From assembly GCA_017848855.1 (NCBI GenBank), contig JAFIHF010000004.1, positions 1-64,000 of the forward strand: a stretch of 64,000 bases of DNA. Reading direction: 5' to 3'. Numbering within the stretch: the stretch's first letter is position 1; every line of letters begins with the position of its first letter. Below, in pieces: positions 9,745 through 18,025 of this stretch. Both the position numbers and the translations under genes were made by a program. The notes beneath the pieces were generated by a model. It saw only the letters and a list, made by a program, of their open reading frames with translations, made no database searches and was not told where the DNA came from. The stretch is from Rhodanobacter denitrificans. Its GTDB lineage: Bacteria; Pseudomonadota; Gammaproteobacteria; Xanthomonadales; Rhodanobacteraceae.

Positions 9745-10755
9745 TCAGGTCGCCCGCACGATCAAACTCGTCGGCAGCATCTGCGAGCTCACCGGCTGAC
9801 CGTCGATCAGCGCCAGCACCTTGCGCGCCAGCAGCACGCCGCCCTCCTGCCAGTTCTGCCGCACGGTGGACAGCGGCGGCAGGAAGCTGGCGCCGTGCGG
9901 GGTGTCGTCGTAACCCACCACCGAGACGTCGTTCGGCACCGACAGGCCCTGCTCCACCAGCGCGCGGATCGCGCCCATCGCCAAGAGATCGCTGCAGGCG
10001 AAGATCGCGTCGAAATGCACCTTGCGGCGGGTCAGCGAGCGCACCGCGTCGACGCCCGACTCCAGCGTCCAATCCACCCGCTGCAGCAGCAGCGGCTTGA
10101 TGCCGTGGCCGGCCAGCTCGTCGACGAAGCCGTGCAGGCGCTGGGCCATTTCCGGGTGGTCGGAGTTGCCGATGAACACCGGGTGGCGCCGCCCGATCGA
10201 GAGGAAGCGCTCGGCCACGCTCACCCCGCTGTGGCGGTTGTCGCTGCCCACCACGATATGGTGGTCGTGCGCCGACTCGGCGCCCCATACCACCATCGGC
10301 AGGCCCATGCGGTCGTACAGCTTCACCGCGTCCTGGTGCACGCCCTGGCCCAGCAGGATCAGGCCGTCGGCGGCCTGCACCGCGGCGTTCGGCGCGTCGT
10401 GGCGGGTGGTCAGCAGCACGCTGTAGCCGGCCGAGGTCAGCTCCTGCGAAATGCCGCCCAGCAGCGACAGCGGGTACGGGTCCCACATGGTGCGGCCGGC
10501 CGAGGGCTTCATCTCCACGATCACCGCCACCGTGTGGCTGCGCCGCAGCCGCAGGTTGCGCGCGCTGATGTTGAGCTTGTAGCCGTGCTTGCGCGCCAGC
10601 GCCTGGATGCGCTCGCGGGTTTCCGGCGTCACCAGCGGGCTCTCGGCCAACGCCCGCGACACGGTGATCTTGGACACCCCGGCCAGCTTCGCCAGATCCG
10701 CCATGGTCAGGCCGGGCTGCGCCGCGGCGGGCGCCTTCTTCTTGGCGGAACTCAC
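9745..10755 (-). CDS. LacI/GalR-family transcriptional repressor of the sugar locus
   Basis: A 336-residue regulator. The DNA-binding helix-turn-helix is at about residues 16-37 (LTMADLAKLAGVSKITVSRA) followed by the hinge helix region NISARNLRLRRSHTVAV. The rest is a periplasmic-binding-protein-like effector domain ending in PPLSTVRQNWQEGG. It is convergent with pilS (only 15 bases between the ends) and divergent from the GH65 phosphorylase gene. The shared upstream region has a 32-base palindrome at 10880-10911 that is the probable operator. The inducer is presumably an alpha-glucobiose or its breakdown product. I would not assign a specific named regulator. Confidence 0.93.
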   Translation of the reverse strand: MSSAKKKAPAAAQPGLTMADLAKLAGVSKITVSRALAESPLVTPETRERIQALARKHGYKLNISARNLRLRRSHTVAVIVEMKPSAGRTMWDPYPLSLLGGISQELTSAGYSVLLTTRHDAPNAAVQAADGLILLGQGVHQDAVKLYDRMGLPMVVWGAESAHDHHIVVGSDNRHSGVSVAERFLSIGRRHPVFIGNSDHPEMAQRLHGFVDELAGHGIKPLLLQRVDWTLESGVDAVRSLTRRKVHFDAIFACSDLLAMGAIRALVEQGLSVPNDVSVVGYDDTPHGASFLPPLSTVRQNWQEGGVLLARKVLALIDGQPVSSQMLPTSLIVRAT

Positions 10756-10879
10756 GGTCGGCTGGTCCTCCGGCCGGCGCCGCGCGCCGGCCTTGCGCGG
10801 CTAGTGTCGCCTGCGACGGCGTCCGCGTTCAATGCCCGCCGGATCGCCCGCAAACCGCGCCACAACGGTCCCGAGATGA

Positions 10880-10911
10880 AATGTTATCGATATCTTGATA
10901 TCGATAACATT
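10880..10911. promoter_or_regulatory. Double CG-centred palindromic operator
   Basis: Arms AATGTTATCGATATC and GATATCGATAACATT flank a central TT, giving 15 of 15 paired positions per arm. Each arm itself contains a TATCGATA core centred on CG, the usual layout of LacI-family operators, so two adjacent repressor sites are possible. It lies 124 bases from the lacI start and 70 bases from the phosphorylase start, suited to control of both divergent promoters. Confidence 0.8.
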
Positions 10912-10981
10912 GACACGTATGCTGCGCCCGAAGACGCGCCAGCGCCGACGCGGCGCCCGCTCCACGCAAGGGGAACATCAC

Positions 10982-13900
10982 GTGCAGATCCACGATGCGG
11001 CTCCGCCTGTCCTCCCCGCCAATGCGGGCGCGGCGCCGCATGCCGCCGGCGCGGTCGATCCCTGGCAGCTCGTGCGCCGCGGCCACGACCGCACCGGCTT
11101 CGCCCAGGACGAAAGCCTGTTCGCCCTCGCCAACGGCTCGCTGGGCGTGCGCGGCGGGCTGGAGGAAGACCACAGCCCCAGCCAGGCCTGCTTCCTCGCC
11201 GGCGTGTGGGAGCGCTCGCCGATCGCCTACCACGAGCGCTTCACCGGCTTTGCCCGCAGCACCGACACCCGCGTGCCGGTGGCCGACGCCAGCCGCATCC
11301 GGTTGCGGCTGGGCGACGCGCCGGTGCAGCTGGACGCGGGCGAATGGCTGGCGCTGGAGCGCCGGCTCGACCTGCGCACCGGCAGCTACCGGCGCACGCT
11401 GCGCTGGCGCGCGCCGGGCGGCGGCACGCTGGAGATCGTCGCGGAACGGCTGGTGCCGCTGGACCGGCCCGGCGTGCTGGCGATCCGCTACACGCTGCGC
11501 TCGCTCGACTACCGCGGCCCGGTCGCGCTGGAATCGGCGATCGACACCGCCCGCGCCGCGCTCGGCCAGGGCGACGATCCGCGCATCGGCGCGCACCTCC
11601 ACGGCGGCTTGCACCTGCACGCCGCCCAGGCCGAGGCGGAACTCGCCTGGGTGGCCCAGAACACCACGCACAGCGGCATCCGGCTGGTCTGCGCGCAGAC
11701 GCATCGCCTGCCCGGCGACACGCTGCGCTTCCAGGGCGCCACGCGCACGCGGCACGGCGCGGCGCAGACCTTCGCCGGCCAGCTCGCCCCCGGCAGCGAG
11801 CTGGTGCTGGAGAAATACGCCGCCTGGGCCTGGTCGCAACCCGCAGCCGCCAGCGCCGTCGACCCCGTCCTGCTGGCCAGCGCCAGGGAAGCGCTGGCCT
11901 TGGCCGGCCACGCAGGCTTCTCCTCCCTGCTGGCCGGCCAGGCGGGACGACTCGACGCGCTGTGGCGCGCCGCCGACCTCGCCATCGACGGCGCGCCGGA
12001 GGTGGAGCAGGCGCTGCGCTTCAACCTGTTCCAGCTGTTCCAGTCCGGCAGCCGCGACGACCGCGGCAGCGTGGCCGCCAAGGGCCTCACCGGCGAAGGC
12101 TACGAAGGCCACTGCTTCTGGGACACCGAGGCCTTCATGCTGCCGGTGCTGGCCACCACCGCGCCGGAACTGGCGCGGCACCTGCTGGCCTGGCGCCACG
12201 CCACGCTGGAGCGCGCCCGCGCCCACGCGCGCGAGCTGGGCCACGCCCGCGGCGCGCTGTACCCGTGGCGCACCATCGCCGGCGACGAGTGCTCGGCCTA
12301 CTTCCCCGGCGGCTCGGCGCAATACCACATCAACGCGGACATCGCCTGGGCGATCCGGCTGTACGTGGACGCCAGCGGCGACGAGGATTTCCTGCGCGCG
12401 ATGGGCGCCGAGATGCTGTGCGAGACCGCGCGCATCTGGCTGCAGGTCGGCCACTACAACCCGCGCCGCGGCGGCGCGTTCTGCATCCACGAGGTGACCG
12501 GACCGGACGAATACTCCGCCCTGGTCGACAACAACCACTACACCAACCGCATGGCGCAGCGGCACCTGCGCGACGCCGCCGCCACGCTCGCGTGGCTGGC
12601 CGCGCGGCATCCCGTCGACTACGCCGCGCTGGTCGAGCGCATCGACCTGGGCGCAAGCGAAGCCGCGCAATGGCAGCGCGCCGCCGACGCGATGCACCTG
12701 CCGGTGGATGCGGAGCTGGGCATCTTCCCGCAGGACGACGGCTTCCTCGACAAGCCGCGGCTGTCGCCCGCGCAGATGCGCGATCCGGCGCTGCGCCCGC
12801 TGCTGCTGCACTGGCATCCGCTGACGATCTACCGCCACCAGGTGTGCAAGCAGGCCGACACCGTGCTCGCGCTGGTGCTGGCCGGCGAGGACGTGGAGCT
12901 CGACGCGAAGCGGCGCAACTTCGACTACTACGAAGGCGTCACCGTGCACGACTCCACGCTGTCCGCCTCCACCTTCGCGGTGCTCGCCGCGGAAGTCGGC
13001 CGCGACGAGCAGGCCTATCGCTACTTCCTCGACACCTTGCGGGTGGACCTGGACGACTCGCACGGCAACGCCGCACACGGCCTGCACCTGGCGGCGATGG
13101 CCGGCAGCTGGCTGGCGCTGACCTGGGGCTTCGGCGGCCTGCGCGTGCGCGGCGGCCAGCCGGCGCTGGCGCCGCAGCTGCCCGCGGCCTGGCGCGGCTA
13201 CCGCTTCGGCCTGCGCTGGCGCGACGCGCAGCTGCGCGTGGAGGTGGACGCCGCCGGCGTGCGCTACACCCTGCTCGAAGGCGAAACGCTGGAGTTCCTG
13301 CATCGCGGCCAGCCGCAGCGGCTGCGCCGGGGCGAATCGCTGCGCCTGCCGCACCCGGCCCCGCGCGCGCTGAAAGCGGTGATCTTCGATCTCGACGGCG
13401 TGCTCGCCGACACCGCCGTACTGCATCGCGCGGCCTGGCAGCAGCTCGCCGCCGAGATCGGCGCGCCATTCGACGAGGCCACCGCCGAGCGCATGAAGGG
13501 CGTGGACCGCATGGGCTCGCTGGAGATCCTGCTGGAGCGCGCGCCGCGCCGCTACAGCGACGCGGAGAAGGCCGCGCTGGCCGCGCGCAAGAACGCCCGC
13601 TACGTCGAGCTGATCAGCACGCTGGAACCGCGCGACCTGCTGCCCGGCGCGCGCGCCGCGGTGGAGTCGGTGCGCGCGGCCGGGCTGAAGACCGCGCTGG
13701 CCTCGGCCAGCCGCAACGCGCCGCTGCTGATCGAACGGCTGGGCATCGCCGGGTTGTTCGACCACGTGGTCGACGCCGGCCGCATCGCGCGCTCCAAGCC
13801 GGACCCGGAAATCTTCCTCGCCGCCGCCGCCGGGCTGGGCCTGGCGCCGGCGGACTGCCTCGGCGTGGAGGACGCCGCGGCAGGCATCGCCAGCCTTCAC

Positions 13901-14053
13901 GCCGCGGGGATGGCGGCGGTGGGCATCGGCCGGGCGGACGCCCTGGCCGAGGCGGACGTGCTGCTGTCGGACATCGCCGCGTTCGACATCGGCCGAATCA
14001 GAACGACACGCGGCCCATCGGCACGGCCCACGGCCGCCGCCACACCACTTTAG
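10982..14053 (+). CDS. GH65 disaccharide phosphorylase fused to beta-phosphoglucomutase
   Basis: A 1023-residue cytoplasmic fusion. Residues about 25-790 are a GH65 phosphorylase: the super-sandwich N-domain, the (alpha/alpha)6 barrel with HEVTGPDEYSALVDNNHYTN and catalytic Glu510, and the phosphate-binding HDSTLSAS motif. From residue 798 (KAVIFDLDGVLADT) a HAD-type beta-phosphoglucomutase follows, with nucleophile Asp803 and acid/base Asp805 and the loop RSKPDPEIF. The likely reaction is phosphorolysis of an alpha-glucobiose (maltose, kojibiose, nigerose or trehalose; not decidable here) to beta-glucose-1-phosphate, then isomerisation to glucose-6-phosphate in one polypeptide. GTG at 10982 is chosen for the AAGGGGA ribosome site; an earlier ATG would overlap the operator region. 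No signal peptide. Confidence 0.92.
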   Translation: MQIHDAAPPVLPANAGAAPHAAGAVDPWQLVRRGHDRTGFAQDESLFALANGSLGVRGGLEEDHSPSQACFLAGVWERSPIAYHERFTGFARSTDTRVPVADASRIRLRLGDAPVQLDAGEWLALERRLDLRTGSYRRTLRWRAPGGGTLEIVAERLVPLDRPGVLAIRYTLRSLDYRGPVALESAIDTARAALGQGDDPRIGAHLHGGLHLHAAQAEAELAWVAQNTTHSGIRLVCAQTHRLPGDTLRFQGATRTRHGAAQTFAGQLAPGSELVLEKYAAWAWSQPAAASAVDPVLLASAREALALAGHAGFSSLLAGQAGRLDALWRAADLAIDGAPEVEQALRFNLFQLFQSGSRDDRGSVAAKGLTGEGYEGHCFWDTEAFMLPVLATTAPELARHLLAWRHATLERARAHARELGHARGALYPWRTIAGDECSAYFPGGSAQYHINADIAWAIRLYVDASGDEDFLRAMGAEMLCETARIWLQVGHYNPRRGGAFCIHEVTGPDEYSALVDNNHYTNRMAQRHLRDAAATLAWLAARHPVDYAALVERIDLGASEAAQWQRAADAMHLPVDAELGIFPQDDGFLDKPRLSPAQMRDPALRPLLLHWHPLTIYRHQVCKQADTVLALVLAGEDVELDAKRRNFDYYEGVTVHDSTLSASTFAVLAAEVGRDEQAYRYFLDTLRVDLDDSHGNAAHGLHLAAMAGSWLALTWGFGGLRVRGGQPALAPQLPAAWRGYRFGLRWRDAQLRVEVDAAGVRYTLLEGETLEFLHRGQPQRLRRGESLRLPHPAPRALKAVIFDLDGVLADTAVLHRAAWQQLAAEIGAPFDEATAERMKGVDRMGSLEILLERAPRRYSDAEKAALAARKNARYVELISTLEPRDLLPGARAAVESVRAAGLKTALASASRNAPLLIERLGIAGLFDHVVDAGRIARSKPDPEIFLAAAAGLGLAPADCLGVEDAAAGIASLHAAGMAAVGIGRADALAEADVLLSDIAAFDIGRIRTTRGPSARPTAAATPL

Positions 14054-14080
14054 CCAGGCACACTGATGGGGAGTCAGACC

Positions 14081-16651
14081 ATGAGCACTCGCATACTCAA
14101 GAACTTGACGTTGTCGGCGGCGATCTCGGCCGCCCTGCTGTCCGCCGCCGCCATGGCCCAGGACACGCCCCCGACCGGCACCGCCCAGACCGGCACCGCC
14201 GCGCCCGCCACGACCAACAAGAAGGAGGCCAACAGCTACGACAACAAGAAGGTGCAGGCGCTGCAGCAGGTGGTGGTGACCGGCTCGGCCAGCGCCACGG
14301 GCGTGCGCAAGATCGACGCCAGCTACTCGATCACCACCGCCTCCAACGCGCAGATCCAGCAGGACAACCCGCGCAGCGCGGCCGACCTGCTGAAGATCTC
14401 GCCCGGCGTGTGGCCCGAATCCACCGGCGGCCAGACCGGCGCCAACATCGAGGTGGCCGGCTTCCCCGGCGGCGGCGACGCGCCGTTCTACACCAACCAG
14501 ATCATGGGCACGCCGCTGTACGGCATGCCCTCGCTGTCGTTCTTCGAGCAGAGCTCGATGTTCCGCCTCGACGACACCATCGACCACGTGGAAATCCTGC
14601 AGGGCGGCCCCTCGGTGGTGTTCGCCGACGGCCAGATCGGCCTCACCTCCAACTACATCTTGAAGCAGGGCACCGACACGCCGTCGGGCGACGTCGGCGT
14701 CACCTACGGCACCGGCGCGTTGCGCCGCATCGACGGCTACTACGGCTTCCCGCTCGGCCAGAACAGCGGCTGGTACGGCAGCGTGGGCGGCTTCTGGCGC
14801 GATTCCAACGGCGTGCGCAAGCCGCGCTTCCCCGCCGACAAGGGCGGCCAGCTCACCGCCACCTTGACCAAGGACTGGGACAACGGCTCGCTGATGTTCT
14901 GGGCGCGCGGGCTGGACGACAAGAACCAGTTCATCACGCCGATCCCGCTGCTGCAGACCGGCCAGGGCCGGTTCGCCCCCTACCCGGGCTTCGATCCGCT
15001 GAAGAGCACCTACTACAGCCCGGCGATGCAGCACGTGTACCTGGAGAGCTATCCGGGCGGCGGCACCAGCGCGGACCTCGCCGACGGCCGCGGCGCCCAG
15101 CTCGGCTTCTTCGGCGCGAACTTCGACTGGGACTTCGGCAACGGCTGGACCGTGAGCGACAAGTTCCTGGTCGACGGCGGCAACATGGACACCAATGCGC
15201 TGTTCTCCGGCGCCAACCCGCAGACGCTGGCCAGCTGGGAAACCACCGGCGGCAACTATCCGGACGGCAACGTCCCCGCCGACGCCGTGTACACCGCCAG
15301 CTACACCAACGGCAGCGGCATCGTCACCGATCCCAACACCGACGTGATCGGCCAAGGCTGGTGGCACATCCACAAGAACATCAAGTCCGCGATCAACGAT
15401 TTCCGCGTCAGCCGCGAGCTGTTCGAGGGCAACACGCTGACCGCCGGCCTGTACCTGGCGCACTACACCGACAGCGACCGCTGGTCGCTCGGCAACCCGA
15501 TGCTGATGACCAACACGCCGAACGCCACGCCGATCGCGGTGAGCTACGTGCAGGGCGGCCAGACCTACCAAGTCACCAACGCGCAGGGCCTGATCTACAA
15601 CGGCGGCTACAACATCACCGAGAACGGCACCGCCACCAACAAGGCGTTCTACCTGTCCGATTCGTGGAAGCTGGACCAGTGGCTGTTCGACGCTTCGGCC
15701 CGGCTGGAGAACGAGAACGCGCGCAACAGCGTGTGCAACCTGTCCAACGTCGACATCGACGGCAACCCGAACACGCTGTACGACAACGCCGTGGCGATGT
15801 GCAACGGCACCTACGCGGTCACCAGCTACAACAAGACGCATACCTCGTGGACGGTCGGCGCCACCTACAAGATCCAGGACAACATGTCGGTCTATGCCCG
15901 CGCGAACCGCGGCGCGCACTTCAACAGCTTCGACGACATGCGCGGCAACACCACCGGCAACACGCCGCCGCTGCTGAAGATCCAGAACTATGAAGTGGGC
16001 TTCAAGTACCAGATCCCCACCTTCAACGTGGACCTGTCGTTCTACCACCGCAACTTCGACGGCCTGATCTACCAGCCCTCGATCAACGGCGTGCCGCAGG
16101 GCGGCCAGTCGATCTACGGATCGAGCACCAAGGGCGCCAACCTGATCATGCGCGCCGGCACCGCCGACCAGTTCTTCACCGTGACCCTGGTGGGCGACTG
16201 GATGGACGGCCACTACACCAACTTCAAGGGCAACGTGGCGTTCTACGGCCTGCCCACGCCGGACAACCCCAGCGGCAAGTTCTACACCAACATCAACGGC
16301 CAGCAGCTGCAGCGCCAGCCGAAGGTGCAGTACCGCCTGACGCCGGCCTTCCTGATCCCGATCGAGGGCGGCAGCCTGCGGCTGTGGGCCACCTGGGAAC
16401 ACGTGGGCCCGCACACCCAGGACCAGACCGGCCTGCAGCAGCTGGGCAGCTACCACGACCTGCAGCTGGGCGCGCAGTTCACCCACGGCCCGTGGATGCT
16501 CACGGCGCTGGCATCCAACGTCACCAACGAGCTGGGCCTGACCGAATCCAACTCGCGCATCGCGGGCAATGCCGCCGGCGCGACCGGCGTGATCCTGGCC
16601 CGCCCGCTGGAGGGCCGCAACGTGACCTTGCAGCTGAAGTACAACTTCTGA
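14081..16651 (+). CDS. TonB-dependent outer-membrane receptor, probable oligosaccharide importer
   Basis: An 856-residue receptor. The ATG at 14081 (MSTRILKNLTLSAAISAALL) has a GGGGAG ribosome site 7 bases upstream; an ATG five codons earlier is less well placed. A signal peptide ends near AAAMAQ. The plug domain contains LQQVVVTGSAS, ADLLKISPGVWPES and DHVEILQGGPSVVFADG. The barrel follows and ends with the terminal aromatic NVTLQLKYNF. It lies 27 bases behind the phosphorylase gene and ahead of an MFS permease and exported glucosidases, so the substrate is inferred to be a glucose-containing oligosaccharide and not a siderophore. The family alone does not show the substrate. Confidence 0.93.
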   Translation: MSTRILKNLTLSAAISAALLSAAAMAQDTPPTGTAQTGTAAPATTNKKEANSYDNKKVQALQQVVVTGSASATGVRKIDASYSITTASNAQIQQDNPRSAADLLKISPGVWPESTGGQTGANIEVAGFPGGGDAPFYTNQIMGTPLYGMPSLSFFEQSSMFRLDDTIDHVEILQGGPSVVFADGQIGLTSNYILKQGTDTPSGDVGVTYGTGALRRIDGYYGFPLGQNSGWYGSVGGFWRDSNGVRKPRFPADKGGQLTATLTKDWDNGSLMFWARGLDDKNQFITPIPLLQTGQGRFAPYPGFDPLKSTYYSPAMQHVYLESYPGGGTSADLADGRGAQLGFFGANFDWDFGNGWTVSDKFLVDGGNMDTNALFSGANPQTLASWETTGGNYPDGNVPADAVYTASYTNGSGIVTDPNTDVIGQGWWHIHKNIKSAINDFRVSRELFEGNTLTAGLYLAHYTDSDRWSLGNPMLMTNTPNATPIAVSYVQGGQTYQVTNAQGLIYNGGYNITENGTATNKAFYLSDSWKLDQWLFDASARLENENARNSVCNLSNVDIDGNPNTLYDNAVAMCNGTYAVTSYNKTHTSWTVGATYKIQDNMSVYARANRGAHFNSFDDMRGNTTGNTPPLLKIQNYEVGFKYQIPTFNVDLSFYHRNFDGLIYQPSINGVPQGGQSIYGSSTKGANLIMRAGTADQFFTVTLVGDWMDGHYTNFKGNVAFYGLPTPDNPSGKFYTNINGQQLQRQPKVQYRLTPAFLIPIEGGSLRLWATWEHVGPHTQDQTGLQQLGSYHDLQLGAQFTHGPWMLTALASNVTNELGLTESNSRIAGNAAGATGVILARPLEGRNVTLQLKYNF

Positions 16652-16741
16652 TGTCCTGACGCTTGCCCCGCATGGCGGTCCGGGCCAACCCCCTCCCGGC
16701 CCGGATCGCTCTTTTTCCGCGGACACCTTGCCGAGGTGCGC

Positions 16742-18010
16742 ATGAACCGGTTCCGCATGATCGCCGCGCTGACGCTGATCTACATGGTCTTCGCGATCCT
16801 GCTCAACAGCGTGGGCACGGTGATCCTGCAGTCGATCGCCAGCTTCGGCGTCGACAAGCCGCAGGCCAGCCTGCTGGAGCTGTTCAAGGACCTGCCGATC
16901 GCGCTCACCTCGTTCCTGGTCGCCTCCTTCCTGCCGCTGCTCGGCTACCGGCGCGCGATGATGATCGCGCTGGCGATCGTCGCCGCCGCCTGCGTGCTGA
17001 TGCCGCTGTTCCCCGGCTTCCACACCGCCGAACTGCTGTTCACCTGCGTGGGCGTGTCGTTCGCGCTCACCAAGGTCGCGGTGTACTCGTCGATCGGCCT
17101 GCTCACCGGCGACCAGGCCGAGCACGGCCGCCTCACCAACACCATCGAGGGCCTGTTCATGGTCGGCGTGCTGATCGCCGGCTGGCTGTTCAGCGCCTTC
17201 GTCGACCACGGCCATCCCGCCAACCCGTCCTGGCTCAACGTGTACTGGCTGCTGGCCACGCTGTGCGTGCTGGTGATCGCGCTGCTCGCCGGCTCGCGCA
17301 TGGACGAATCGGCCGCGCGCAGCGCCGAGGGCAAGTCGATGCGCGGCTCGCTGCTGGAGATGCTGCACCTGTTCGTGCGGCCGCTGGTGTACGTGTTCCT
17401 CGCCTCGGCCTTCCTCTACGTGCTGATCGAGCAGAGCTTCGGCACCTGGCTGCCCACCTTCAACAACGAGGTGCTGAAGCTGCCCAACGCGATGAGCATC
17501 CAGCTCGCCAGCATCCTCGCCGCCGCCACCGCGGCGGGCCGCATCGCGGCCGGCCAGGTGCTGCGGCGGGTGCCCTGGTACACCCTGCTGAACCTGTGCG
17601 TGCTGGGCATGGGCGTGCTGGTGCTGCTGGTGCTGCCGCTGGCGCGCGGCATCGTCGCGCGCCCGGGCGTGGGCTGGTTCAACGCGCCGGCGGCGGCCTA
17701 CCTGATCCCGCTGATCGGTCTGCTGATGGCGCCGATCTATCCCGTCATCAACTCGGTGGCGCTGAGCTCGCTGCCCAAGCCCGCGCACGCCGCGATGACC
17801 GGGCTGATCGTGATCTTCTCCGCGCTGGGCGGCACGCTGGGTTCGCGCATCACCGCGGTCGTGTTCGCGCACAGCAACGGCATCGACGCGTTCTACTTCT
17901 CGCTGGTGCCGATGAGCCTGATCCTGGTCACGCTGTTCTTCTTCAAGCGCGAGACCGATCGCCACGGCCTGGCCACGGCGGCGCCGGGCCTGCGCCTCGC
18001 GGCGAAATAG
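16742..18010 (+). CDS. MFS permease, probable sugar transporter
   Basis: A 422-residue inner-membrane protein with about twelve hydrophobic segments and a basic cytoplasmic loop between segments six and seven (SRMDESAARSAEGKSMRGS). The ATG at 16742 follows GAGG by 5 bases; a GTG two codons earlier is possible. It sits between the TonB receptor and the exported glycosidase genes, which suggests uptake of a disaccharide or monosaccharide across the inner membrane. It has no obvious sugar-porter family signature, so the substrate is inferred from context only. Confidence 0.85.
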   Translation: MNRFRMIAALTLIYMVFAILLNSVGTVILQSIASFGVDKPQASLLELFKDLPIALTSFLVASFLPLLGYRRAMMIALAIVAAACVLMPLFPGFHTAELLFTCVGVSFALTKVAVYSSIGLLTGDQAEHGRLTNTIEGLFMVGVLIAGWLFSAFVDHGHPANPSWLNVYWLLATLCVLVIALLAGSRMDESAARSAEGKSMRGSLLEMLHLFVRPLVYVFLASAFLYVLIEQSFGTWLPTFNNEVLKLPNAMSIQLASILAAATAAGRIAAGQVLRRVPWYTLLNLCVLGMGVLVLLVLPLARGIVARPGVGWFNAPAAAYLIPLIGLLMAPIYPVINSVALSSLPKPAHAAMTGLIVIFSALGGTLGSRITAVVFAHSNGIDAFYFSLVPMSLILVTLFFFKRETDRHGLATAAPGLRLAAK

Positions 18011-18025
18011 CGGCGGCGACGCGCC

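Noticed and set aside
9895-15993. Long plus-strand open frame across lacI, phosphorylase and receptor genes
   Set aside because: Low-complexity Arg/Pro/Ala translation overlapping real genes in another frame; no motif or start signal.
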